The notes under the pieces: generated by a model | The model's database searches: none | What the model was told of the DNA's origin: nothing | The model's input: the letters and a program-made list of their open reading frames with translations, nothing else | Shown here: piece after piece, positions 8,922 to 16,287 of the stretch | Layout: each line of letters opens with the position of its first letter | How positions within the stretch are numbered: the stretch's first letter is position 1 | Origin: NORP259 sp041398705 | GTDB lineage: Bacteria; Planctomycetota; UBA1135; GCA-002686595 | Direction: 5' to 3' | DNA length: 64,000 bases | Assembly (NCBI GenBank): GCA_041398705.1 | Contig: JAWKUI010000001.1 | Coordinates: 62,001 to 126,000, forward strand | Translations under genes and position numbers: made by a program

Positions 8922-9362
8922 TCAGTTGCCCAGGAACGCGCGCAGCATCCAGGCGGTCTTTTCTTGGCCGTCCGCGAATTCGTCGGCGACGTTGGCGGTT
9001 TTGACGTCACCGGCTTCGGCGGCTTGGCTCGAGAGGGAGCGCAGGTTTTTGTTCAGGGCCTCGTAGTCGTCGAGGATGGCTTTGACCATGTCGTTGGCGC
9101 CGGGGGTGGAGGGGTCCTCCTGGAGGCGGGCCAGTTTGAGGTGTTCGGCCAGGGTGGACGGCGGGCGGTTGCCTTTGGCGGAGATGCGCTCGGCCAGGAG
9201 GTCGACCTTTTCGGCGGCGTCCAGGTACAGCTCTTCGAATTTTGCGTGCAACCCGAAGAACAGCGGACCGGTCACATTCCAGTGGTAGTTGCGCAGCTTC
9301 TGGTACAGGACTTGGTAGTCGGACAGCAGGCTGGCGAGGTTCTCGTTGATGGTTTGGCTCAT
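8922..9362 (-). CDS. dps: Dps family ferritin-like DNA-protection protein
   Basis: 146 residues, close to the usual family length. The signature YHWNVTGPLFFGLHAKFEEL followed by DAAEKVDLLAERI carries the inter-subunit ferroxidase ligands His27, His39, Asp54 and Glu58. Dps proteins form 12-subunit cages that oxidise Fe(II), store iron and protect DNA during starvation and oxidative stress. The short N-terminus (QTINENLASLL) lacks the Lys-rich tail some Dps proteins use for DNA binding, so iron and peroxide detoxification may be the main role here. Single gene; a GC-rich hairpin follows its stop. Start ATG at 9362. Confidence 0.93.
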   Translation of the reverse strand: MSQTINENLASLLSDYQVLYQKLRNYHWNVTGPLFFGLHAKFEELYLDAAEKVDLLAERISAKGNRPPSTLAEHLKLARLQEDPSTPGANDMVKAILDDYEALNKNLRSLSSQAAEAGDVKTANVADEFADGQEKTAWMLRAFLGN

Positions 9363-9552
9363 GATTGGTGCTGAGTTGATGGTTCGCTCGGGCGGGGGGT
9401 GGCGCGGGTGGCGCCGGTCGCTTCCTCACCGCTGTGGGACCTATCTTCGGCGATGTCCTGCGCGGTCTCCAAAACCAAGCGGTTCTGGGGCCGATAGGCA
9501 CAGGTTATCGAGCGCGGAGGGGGACGGGCCGGGAGGATCCGGGGGACCTCTC

Positions 9553-10674
9553 TTAGCCCCCCATCGCGAACATTCCATACTGCAGTTCGGCGGTGCCGAA
9601 CCAGCGGAAGCTCGCCGCACGGAACTTCTTCCAATCGGCCAGGATCTGCGCAAAGGTGCTGTCCTGCGACGCGATGTCAGCGAGCAGATCGCTGGTCGCC
9701 TCGCTGGCTCCGCGCATGATCTCGTCGCTGAAACGCTCGAGCTGCACGCCGGCCGCAAGCAGGCGTTCGAGGGCGGGCGGGTTCTTGGCGTCGTAGCGCG
9801 ATTGCATGACCACCGAAGCTTCCGCGGAGGCTGCTTCGAAGGCCGCCTGATAGCTCGCCGGCAGGTCGTGCCACGCCTTCTGGTTCACCAGGAACGACAG
9901 CGAAGGACCCGGCTCCCACCAACCCGGCGAGTAGTAGTGCTGCGCAACGCGGTAGAAGCCGAGCTTCTCGTCGTCGTAGGGCCCGACCCATTCGGTCGCG
10001 TCGATCGCGCCGCGTTCGAGGGCCGGGTAGATGTCGCTGCCCGCGAGCACCTGCACGGCCACGCCGAGGCGGTCCATGACCTTGCCGCCCATGCCGGGGA
10101 TGCGCATCTTGAAGCCGCGCAGATCGTCGAGCGAGTTCACTTTGCGCTTGAACCAACCGCCCATCTGCACGCCGGTATTGCCCGCCTGGAACGGCACCAC
10201 GCCGAAGTCCGCATACAGCTTACGCATCCACTCGCCCCCGCCCCCTTCGCGCAGCCACGCCGTTTGCTGGCGCGGCGTCAGGCCGAAGGGAATGCAGGTA
10301 TCGAAGGCCAAGGCCGGGTTCTTGCCGGTGTAGTAGTACCCCCCGGTCTGCCCCACCTCGGCACCCCCTTGCTGAACCGCATCGAGCACCTGCAGCCCGG
10401 GCACCAGCTCCCCCGCCTCGTACACGCGGATCTGGAAGTTGCCGTCGGTCATTTGCGCCAAGCGCTCGGCCAGCACCTCGCTCGCCCCATACATCGTGTC
10501 GAGCGAGCTCGGGAAACTCGAAGCCAAGCGCCAACGCACCCGTTTGATGGTCTGCACGGCCGGCCCGATCGAGCCCGTGCAGGGGTTGCAGGCGCCGATG
10601 GCTCCGGCGGTGGTGCCGAGCACGGCAGCTCGCAGCAGGCGGCGACGGTTGGGGTTGGGGGCGGAGTCCGGCAT
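9553..10674 (-). CDS. TRAP transporter substrate-binding protein (DctP/TakP type)
   Basis: I place the start at ATG 10674 (PDSAPNPNRRRLLRAAVLG); an ATG at 10686 is also possible, while the longer frame to 10938 begins with low-complexity Gly/Pro sequence and is unlikely. The N-terminus has a twin-arginine motif (RRRLLR) and ends in AIGAC, so export may be by Tat with lipidation at Cys. The body is the DctP fold: the MRIPGMGG segment holds the ligand-binding Arg, and EWVGPYDDEKLGF then HYYSPGWWEPG closely match the TakP-like subgroup that binds 2-oxo acids or lactate. No DctQ/DctM membrane subunits lie next to it in the window, so it is an orphan receptor here. Confidence 0.85.
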   Translation of the reverse strand: MPDSAPNPNRRRLLRAAVLGTTAGAIGACNPCTGSIGPAVQTIKRVRWRLASSFPSSLDTMYGASEVLAERLAQMTDGNFQIRVYEAGELVPGLQVLDAVQQGGAEVGQTGGYYYTGKNPALAFDTCIPFGLTPRQQTAWLREGGGGEWMRKLYADFGVVPFQAGNTGVQMGGWFKRKVNSLDDLRGFKMRIPGMGGKVMDRLGVAVQVLAGSDIYPALERGAIDATEWVGPYDDEKLGFYRVAQHYYSPGWWEPGPSLSFLVNQKAWHDLPASYQAAFEAASAEASVVMQSRYDAKNPPALERLLAAGVQLERFSDEIMRGASEATSDLLADIASQDSTFAQILADWKKFRAASFRWFGTAELQYGMFAMGG

Positions 10675-10686
10675 GGTCGGCCCCAT

Positions 10687-11035
10687 CCTAGCGCCGCCGG
10701 GCGGGGGTCCTGCCCGCTGGCCCCTTGGGACCGGCCGGATCGCCCTGCACCGGGGAATCGTTGGCCGGCCCAATGGGGACCCACCGGCAGCCCCATGGCT
10801 GCCCCCCTCGGCCCCATTCCGTGGGCCTGCGCCCCCCATGCCTGCCACCTCGCCCCATTCCCCCGCCCCAGGGCCCCAATCCACGCCCCCAGGCCCCAGA
10901 ATCCCTTTCCGCTGCCCCACTTTCCGCCCCCCGGCCACCCGATCCGAGCCTCAGCCCCCAGGAAAGCGCAAAAGCACTGGCGGACCGGCCCCCCGCCTGC
11001 CGAAGAAGCCCTTGGAAGCCCTCCCCTCCCTGCCC
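10687..11035. other. C-rich intergenic stretch
   Basis: About 350 bases between two divergent genes. The plus strand is strongly C-rich with repeated GGCCCCA/GCCCCAT words (for example near 10680, 10800 and 10853), which opens long artificial proline-rich frames on both strands. No promoter box is clear. It must contain the promoters for both neighbours. Confidence 0.4.
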
Positions 11036-11530
11036 GTGACCCCGGAACCCCGCCAAAGCCGCGAACCGTTCAGCGTGTCCTTCCTCGGACTCGCCCTGGT
11101 TCTGCTCGTGATCAGCGCCATCGCTGCGGTGGGCATTCCCATGTGGTTCGCCCAGCCGCGCATCACCCTGAAGGCGGCTGCGGACCTGCTCGTGCAGGAC
11201 ATGCAACACGCCCAAGGTCAGGCGATGCTCAGCTACGGCAGCGTGCGCATCGAGTTCGATGCGGACGGGGGCGGCTATTCGATCTACGACGCCCAGGGCA
11301 CCGCCCTCGAGTCGCCCATGGGCGACGGCCCCTACCGCCGGGACTACCGCTCCGACGCGGTGTGGGAAGGTGTGCACGTGCGCTCGGCCGACTTCGGCGG
11401 CAAGACCAGCCTGGTCGTGCACCCCTCCGGCCTCGCCGACGTCGATGGCGAGGTGGAGATCGAATACAAGGGCGAGACCCGCCGCGTGCGCTTCGAGGCC
11501 GGTTCGGCCATGGTTTTGCCGCAGTCCTAG
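11036..11530 (+). CDS. pseudopilin-like protein (GspH/FimT type), degenerate N-terminus
   Basis: A hydrophobic segment, FLGLALVLLVISAIAAVG, followed by a helix and a C-terminal beta domain is the layout of type II secretion minor pseudopilins. It aligns with the usual GFSLLELALVLLVI start, but the cleavage Gly(-1) and Glu(+5) appear replaced (Ser and Gly). I choose GTG 11036, just before the basic patch, giving 164 residues; an upstream TTG (11012) or ATG (10838) is possible but adds Pro-rich sequence typical of non-coding DNA. No other secretion genes are adjacent. It may be a membrane-anchored relative rather than a processed pseudopilin. Confidence 0.5.
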   Translation: MTPEPRQSREPFSVSFLGLALVLLVISAIAAVGIPMWFAQPRITLKAAADLLVQDMQHAQGQAMLSYGSVRIEFDADGGGYSIYDAQGTALESPMGDGPYRRDYRSDAVWEGVHVRSADFGGKTSLVVHPSGLADVDGEVEIEYKGETRRVRFEAGSAMVLPQS

Positions 11531-11686
11531 CAGGCCGCTAAGGAGCTTCGGCCGCCCAAGCGGTTCGCATCGCGCACCCAACCAGGCGCGGCAAGGAGCC
11601 TATTGCGGGATGCGATTGCGCACCATGGCCCTACGGCGTGGCGCGCGGGAACCGGGCACTTCGAGCCGCCAGCCTAGCAGGCCCGC

Positions 11687-12190
11687 TCAACGCCAGGCGT
11701 TCGCGCCGCCGCGCACGGTCCAGACGTCGGTGAACTTGTGGCCGATGAAGTAGCTGGCCACGTCCAGCGAGCGGCCGCCGTCTTGGCAGATGAAGACGAT
11801 GCGGCGTTCTTTGGGCAGGCCCATGTAGCGGGCCGAGTCGTTGTAGTCGAGGGGCTCGGCGCCTTCGATCGGATCGTTTTCGCGTTCGGCGGGTAGGCGC
11901 ACGTCGAGGAAGGTGAAGTCTTCGCCGGCTGCGAGCCAGGTGCGCACCTGGGCGGCTTCGACCTGGGCTTTCGAGTCGAGCTCCTGGGCCGTCACGATCG
12001 TGCGGATCATGTCGTTGATGTCGAGGATGTTGTGGTCCTTGGCGACCTGGGCCAGGGTGTCCTCGGGCTGGAAGCCGCAGGCGCTGCAGCCCCCCACGTG
12101 GTAACGCTGGAAGAGGGCCCGTTGGGCGGCCGGGGCCACCTGCAGGATGGCCTCCATGGTCATGTCGGGGGTGATCGTGAGCTCGGACAT
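11687..12190 (-). CDS. DUF1858 plus rhodanese-like two-domain protein
   Basis: 167 residues. Residues about 4-65 match DUF1858 (hybrid-cluster-associated disulfide domain): ITPDMTMEAILQ, then the pair in GGCSACGFQPEDTL and a short helical end. Residues about 75-167 are a rhodanese domain with FLDVRLPAE and the active-site loop FICQDGGRS, Cys being the predicted persulfide carrier. The fusion suggests a cytoplasmic sulfur-relay or thiol-redox protein using the CxxC pair and the rhodanese Cys together. It is divergent from proS, 136 bases away. The start ATG 12190 has a GGAGG only two bases upstream, which is close; no better start is available. Confidence 0.82.
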   Translation of the reverse strand: MSELTITPDMTMEAILQVAPAAQRALFQRYHVGGCSACGFQPEDTLAQVAKDHNILDINDMIRTIVTAQELDSKAQVEAAQVRTWLAAGEDFTFLDVRLPAERENDPIEGAEPLDYNDSARYMGLPKERRIVFICQDGGRSLDVASYFIGHKFTDVWTVRGGANAWR

Positions 12191-12326
12191 CGCCTCCTAT
12201 CCTACCGTGGACGGCAGGGTGGGGAAACCGGGCCGCCTGGGCCCCAGGGGGCCAGCTAGGGGCCCCGGGCTGGACTCCCCCGGCCCCCCCGCCTACCTTG
12301 GGCGGCCCGAATCCCGGGAGAACGCA

Positions 12327-13799
12327 ATGGCACAAGACAAGATCACCACCCGCGCTGAGGATTACTCCCAGTGGTACCAAGACGTCATCGCCCGCGCCGA
12401 ATTGGCCGAGGCGGCCGGAGTTGTCCGTGGCTGCATGGTGATCCGACCGCACGGCTACGCCATCTGGGAGAAGCTGCAGGCGGATCTGGACAAGCGCTTC
12501 AAGGCCACGGGCCACAAGAACGCCTGCTTCCCCCTGCTGATCCCGATGAGCTTCCTGCAGAAGGAGGCGGAACACGTCGAGGGCTTTGCGCCTGAGCTGG
12601 CGGTGGTCACCCAGGCTGGCGGCAAGGAGCTCGAGGAGCCCTACGCCATCCGTCCGACCTCGGAAACCATCATCGGCCACTACTTCTCGAAGTGGATCGA
12701 CTCGCACCGCGACCTGCCGATGCTGATCAACCAGTGGGCCAACGTGATGCGTTGGGAGATGCGCACCCGCATCTTCCTGCGCACCGGTGAGTTCCTCTGG
12801 CAGGAAGGCCACACGGCGCACGCGACGCACTCGGAGGCCCAGGAAGAGGTCGCCCGCATGCTGGAGGTCTACCGCGACTGCCTGCACGACGTGATGGCCG
12901 TGCCGGTCATCCGCGGCATCAAAACCGCCAACGAGCGTTTCGCCGGCGCGGTCGAGACGCGCACCATCGAAGCGATGATGCAGGACGGCAAGGCGCTGCA
13001 GTGCGGCACGAGCCACGACCTGGGCCAGAACTTCGGCAAGGCCTTCAACGTGATGTTCCAGAACGCCGAGGGGCAGCGCGAATACGTCTGGCAGACCTCC
13101 TGGGGCGTTTCGACGCGCCTGATCGGTGCGCTGATCATGGCGCACTCCGACGACGACGGCCTGGTGCTGCCGCCCAAGCTGGCGCCGATCCACGTGGCCA
13201 TCGTGCCGATCTACCGCAAGGACGAAGAGCGCGCCGCGGTCTTCGCCGCCGCCGACAAGATCGCCGCCGACCTGCGCGAAGACGGCTTGACCGTCGAAGT
13301 CGACAAGCGCGAAGGCATGTCCCCGGGCGCCAAGTACTTCCACTGGGAGCAACGCGGCGTGCCGATCCGCCTCGAACTGGGTCCGCGCGACCTGGAGAGC
13401 CAGGCGGTCATGTCCAAGATGCGCATCGCCGACCTCGACGAGAAAGGCCGCGCCAAGAAAGAAATCCTGCCCTGGCAGGACCTGGGCCTCGCCGTGGGCA
13501 AACGCCTCGACACCTTCCAGAAGTTCCTCTTCGACCGCGCCCTCGCCCACCGCAAGGCGAACGAACACTTCGTCGACTCCTGGTCCGACTTCACCGACCT
13601 CTTCGGCGAAGGCAAGTCCTCCTTCGTCTGGGCCCACTGGGACGGCACCACCGAAACCGAACTGGCCATCAAAGAAGAAACCAAAGCCACCATCCGCTGC
13701 CTACCCTACCCCGGCGACGGCCCGGACCCGGAACCCGGCATCTGCATCAAAACCGGCAAGCCGAGCGCGCGCCGCGTGTTGTTCGCGAAGAACTACTAG
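12327..13799 (+). CDS. proS: prolyl-tRNA synthetase, short (archaeal/eukaryotic-like) type
   Basis: 490 residues, the length of the type-3 enzyme without the bacterial editing insert. Class II motifs are clear: motif 2 at RWEMRTRIFLRTGEFLWQEGHTAH, and AIRPTSETIIGHYFSKWI and TSWGVSTRLIGALIMAHSDD before the anticodon-binding domain (PKLAPIHVAIVPI...). The C-terminal zinc-like domain of this type follows, ending ARRVLFAKNY. It charges tRNA-Pro in the cytoplasm. Start ATG 12327 with a GGGAG ribosome site; the frame opens further upstream, but that part is low-complexity. A strong hairpin follows the stop. Confidence 0.95.
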   Translation: MAQDKITTRAEDYSQWYQDVIARAELAEAAGVVRGCMVIRPHGYAIWEKLQADLDKRFKATGHKNACFPLLIPMSFLQKEAEHVEGFAPELAVVTQAGGKELEEPYAIRPTSETIIGHYFSKWIDSHRDLPMLINQWANVMRWEMRTRIFLRTGEFLWQEGHTAHATHSEAQEEVARMLEVYRDCLHDVMAVPVIRGIKTANERFAGAVETRTIEAMMQDGKALQCGTSHDLGQNFGKAFNVMFQNAEGQREYVWQTSWGVSTRLIGALIMAHSDDDGLVLPPKLAPIHVAIVPIYRKDEERAAVFAAADKIAADLREDGLTVEVDKREGMSPGAKYFHWEQRGVPIRLELGPRDLESQAVMSKMRIADLDEKGRAKKEILPWQDLGLAVGKRLDTFQKFLFDRALAHRKANEHFVDSWSDFTDLFGEGKSSFVWAHWDGTTETELAIKEETKATIRCLPYPGDGPDPEPGICIKTGKPSARRVLFAKNY

Positions 13800-13824
13800 G
13801 TAGCTGACCTTCCGGCTCAAACTT

Positions 13825-13866
13825 CCGGCCCCGCGTGATGTCTATCGCGCGGGGCCGGGTTTGTTT
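13825..13866 (+). terminator. intrinsic terminator after proS
   Basis: CCGGCCCCGCG (13825-13835) pairs with CGCGGGGCCGG (13848-13858), 11 bp with a 12-base loop, followed by GTTTGTTT. It lies 25 bases past the proS stop. Confidence 0.75.
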
Positions 13867-13892
13867 CAGCGGATCACACAACCGAACCTTGG

Positions 13893-14708
13893 TTACTCTT
13901 CGTCTGGAATCTCCTCCCACCAGTAGAGATCCCAGTCCATGTCATCAGAGTCGAGTTGCATCGGGTGGTCCATCCGGAAGTAGTCCCAGAAATCCTCGGC
14001 CAACTCATCATTCAGAAAAAGGAGATTGCCTTGACGCTCCAGGTCTTCAAACAACGCCCGATAGGCCCCGACCGGCTCTCTGGGATTTGCCTGCTGGAAG
14101 ATCACGATTCCCCCATACCGCTCATAGAGAATCCGATCCAACTTCGCCCTCTTGACCCACGGCTCGAAAAACTCGTAGTCGCCCTTGGAAAGATTGGGAT
14201 CTGGTTGGTCTCGGGGAATGCCTCTGAAGAAGCGGTAGAGCCCCATGACTTCTTCACTCGAGACTTCAAGATTCTCCGTTTCCCCCAATTTTTGATACAC
14301 GGCCATCCCAATCATTCGCCCAGAGTATTCCTTCGCTCTATCCATCACCCAATCCGCGTCTTGCTCGCGAGGTAACTCATCGGATGGAGCTTCTAAAGCG
14401 ATATCCCGAAGCGTCCATGCCTTGCCATAGAGCACCAAGGCCGTTCCTTCCGGGTACTTCGCATCAACGGTGGATTCCCTAACGGGTTCGTGCCCAGCAC
14501 CTACTGATGGAGCCTCTACTTCCATCGCGCCATCCCGCTGCAAACGAGATTCCGCGGTTGTCGGTGCAGATTCGGTGCCCACTACTTGGGCGCTTTCTTC
14601 GGGCGCGTGACCATCTCCCGCGAATGAGCGGCACCCAGCAAGCACAGAGCCCAGCCCGCAAATCAACACTCCAACGACCCTTCGAATCCCATCGCGTTCC
14701 GCTCGCAT
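13893..14708 (-). CDS. putative lipoprotein of unknown function
   Basis: About 271 residues. The N-terminus RRVVGVLICGLGSVLAGC has a lipobox (VLAGC), so the protein is probably lipid-anchored. A variable Ala/Glu/Ser-rich linker follows, then a helical domain (residues about 95-270) rich in acidic residues and ending DMDWDLYWWEEIPDEE. The helical part vaguely resembles the N-terminal chaperone region of SurA/PpiC-type proteins but has no isomerase motif. GTG 14720 and ATG 14711 are other possible starts; 14708 is best spaced from GGAGG. Lower GC than proS. Confidence 0.6.
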   Translation of the reverse strand: MRAERDGIRRVVGVLICGLGSVLAGCRSFAGDGHAPEESAQVVGTESAPTTAESRLQRDGAMEVEAPSVGAGHEPVRESTVDAKYPEGTALVLYGKAWTLRDIALEAPSDELPREQDADWVMDRAKEYSGRMIGMAVYQKLGETENLEVSSEEVMGLYRFFRGIPRDQPDPNLSKGDYEFFEPWVKRAKLDRILYERYGGIVIFQQANPREPVGAYRALFEDLERQGNLLFLNDELAEDFWDYFRMDHPMQLDSDDMDWDLYWWEEIPDEE

Positions 14709-14820
14709 CATTGCCTCCACTCCAGCTATCGCCTACCAAACATGCCAACTGCTCCATTGCATCAGGCTTGCGGAATCGCACCAGGCGGAAATGGTCCGAA
14801 ACGTGGCGCAACCTGCCCAA

Positions 14821-15330
14821 CTATTGTTCGAGAAACTCTTCAGGGAATGCGCGCACGTAGTCCCCCATGCACCGGGCCAAGCCCTCTCCGCGGTCCCCGA
14901 TCCTGGCAAGGAACTCGGAATTCAGATCGAACCAATGTTCCTCTTGCTCATCTTCATCTCCGATCCGCATCAAGGCCTTCCTCCGATCCTTCGTATTCCC
15001 AGGATCTTTGGCGCCCAAGCGTTCCACCGCTTCCTTGAACACCTTGGCCAACCTAGGAAGCCCGATACAGCCCAGTCCCTCGATCGCCCAAGGAAGCAAA
15101 TCCCCCCACGGGTTCTCGAACAACTGCGCAAACCCACCATTCCGGACCTCCTTCGTGCAACAGTCGATGGCAATCAAGCTCTGCTGGCCCGTCGTCAATC
15201 CATCCATGAAAGCCCTGAGCTTTCTCGCAGAGCCCATCGGAAGGTCGTCGTAGATCGCCTCGATCACCGCCCAAGCCAGTTCGGCATCGTCAGGCGTTTT
15301 TAGTACGGTCGAATGGACGGAATACTTCAT
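14821..15330 (-). CDS. DMP19/DUF4375-like protein
   Basis: 169 residues from ATG 15330 (KYSVHSTVLK); a TTG at 15348 is possible but less likely. The core EVRNGGFAQLFENPWGD, preceded by a helix ending in an LxAIDCCTKEV segment, is the hallmark of DUF4375/DMP19, a family that includes a Neisseria DNA-mimic regulator and many uncharacterised or immunity-like proteins. The C-terminal half is acidic (DEDEQEEHWFDLNSEF), compatible with DNA mimicry, but no target is visible. It sits with two other small unknown genes on the minus strand. Confidence 0.65.
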   Translation of the reverse strand: MKYSVHSTVLKTPDDAELAWAVIEAIYDDLPMGSARKLRAFMDGLTTGQQSLIAIDCCTKEVRNGGFAQLFENPWGDLLPWAIEGLGCIGLPRLAKVFKEAVERLGAKDPGNTKDRRKALMRIGDEDEQEEHWFDLNSEFLARIGDRGEGLARCMGDYVRAFPEEFLEQ

Positions 15331-15592
15331 GCTGATTCGGGGAATCAAGGGGCCTGATGTTTCTCTGGCAAAGTGTACTTCCCTAGTGGAAGGGCAGGAC
15401 TCCGATCCGCATGTTCTACCGCGTTGAACAGGTTTGCGCAGATCTAGGGAGGACCCTCCCGGCCCAACAACGGCGGGCGGCGCTTCCTAAGCGACTTTGA
15501 TCTGGCCCCGGGGGATCGCGAACCCTTTCGACTTCGTGCATCCGTTTGGTGGAACCGCTGCCACCGGCACGCTTGGGTCCTGGGCCGGCGGG

Positions 15593-16092
15593 TCAGGCCG
15601 AACTCAATGAATCACTCCGGCCTAACAGGCAGAAGTTGTCGACCAGGCCGTCCCAGAGCCATACTTGCAGGCAAGGCTCTTCCGAGTCGTAGCAGCCGAA
15701 GCCATCCCCATAGCACTCGACTTTGAAGCGCGGCAGGGCCCCTTTCAGGATGAGTCTGCAGAGTTCGCCCTCAGTTAACCCGACCAATGCATGCTCGAAG
15801 AGGAGAAATCGGTTGCTGCAAAATTCCATCGATCCGACCTGCCCGAAGTACTCCTTTGGCAAGGTCAGCTCGAATTCGCCCTGCCAGTAGGAGCAGTGCT
15901 CCCCCCCCCCCGTTCGTCCATCGAGCACTCGTCAGCATCCCCAAGCACATCCGCAACAGCTTCCTTGGTCATTTCGAAGGTGATGTCAAGAAAGTCGATC
16001 TCCGGCTCCACTTCGATTGTCTTGGGGGGAAACTCCAGTCGCCACTTTGCTCCGCGGGCGTGGGCTGAGCTCGGCGCCAAGCCAGTTTCCAT
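15593..16092 (-). pseudogene. small unknown gene interrupted at an 11-base G tract
   Basis: From ATG 16092 the frame reads METGLAPSSAHARGAKW and continues to VLGDADECSMDER, then reaches 11 consecutive G (C11 at 15901-15911). Beyond the tract the plausible protein continues in another frame, as EHCSYWQGEFELTLP and on to a stop at 15593, with Trp, Cys and acidic residues typical of real coding. The frames join if the tract had 12 or 9 G. About 165 residues when joined. Either an assembly/sequencing slip, a phase-variable gene in the OFF state, or a fresh pseudogene. No family recognised; size and neighbour (DMP19-like) would fit an immunity-type protein. Confidence 0.55.
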
Positions 16093-16287
16093 CCCGCGCC
16101 GCCGATTCTACGCCGCCCGGCGCTTGCGTCCTCTTGAGCGCTGCTTCCCTGCCATATTGCATGCCATGCAGTTCCCCCGAGTCCCGTCCCTTCCAAGAAA
16201 CCAAGCGGCCGGTAAGTCCCTCCAAACGAGACGCCGCCCGCGGGAGCGAATCCTGCGAGCGCCGGTTTCTTGGGAGGACCTTTCGGT

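Noticed and set aside
10439..11035. Pro-rich N-terminal half of the plus-strand frame ending at 11530
   Set aside because: C-rich intergenic sequence opens the frame by composition; no fold and partly antisense to the TRAP receptor.
12147..12326. 60 extra N-terminal codons of proS
   Set aside because: Low-complexity Gly/Pro sequence that overlaps the divergent rhodanese gene; ATG 12327 has a good ribosome site and the normal enzyme start.
13893..16092. Toxin-immunity island
   Set aside because: No toxin gene is present; only sizes and a DUF4375-like gene hint at it.
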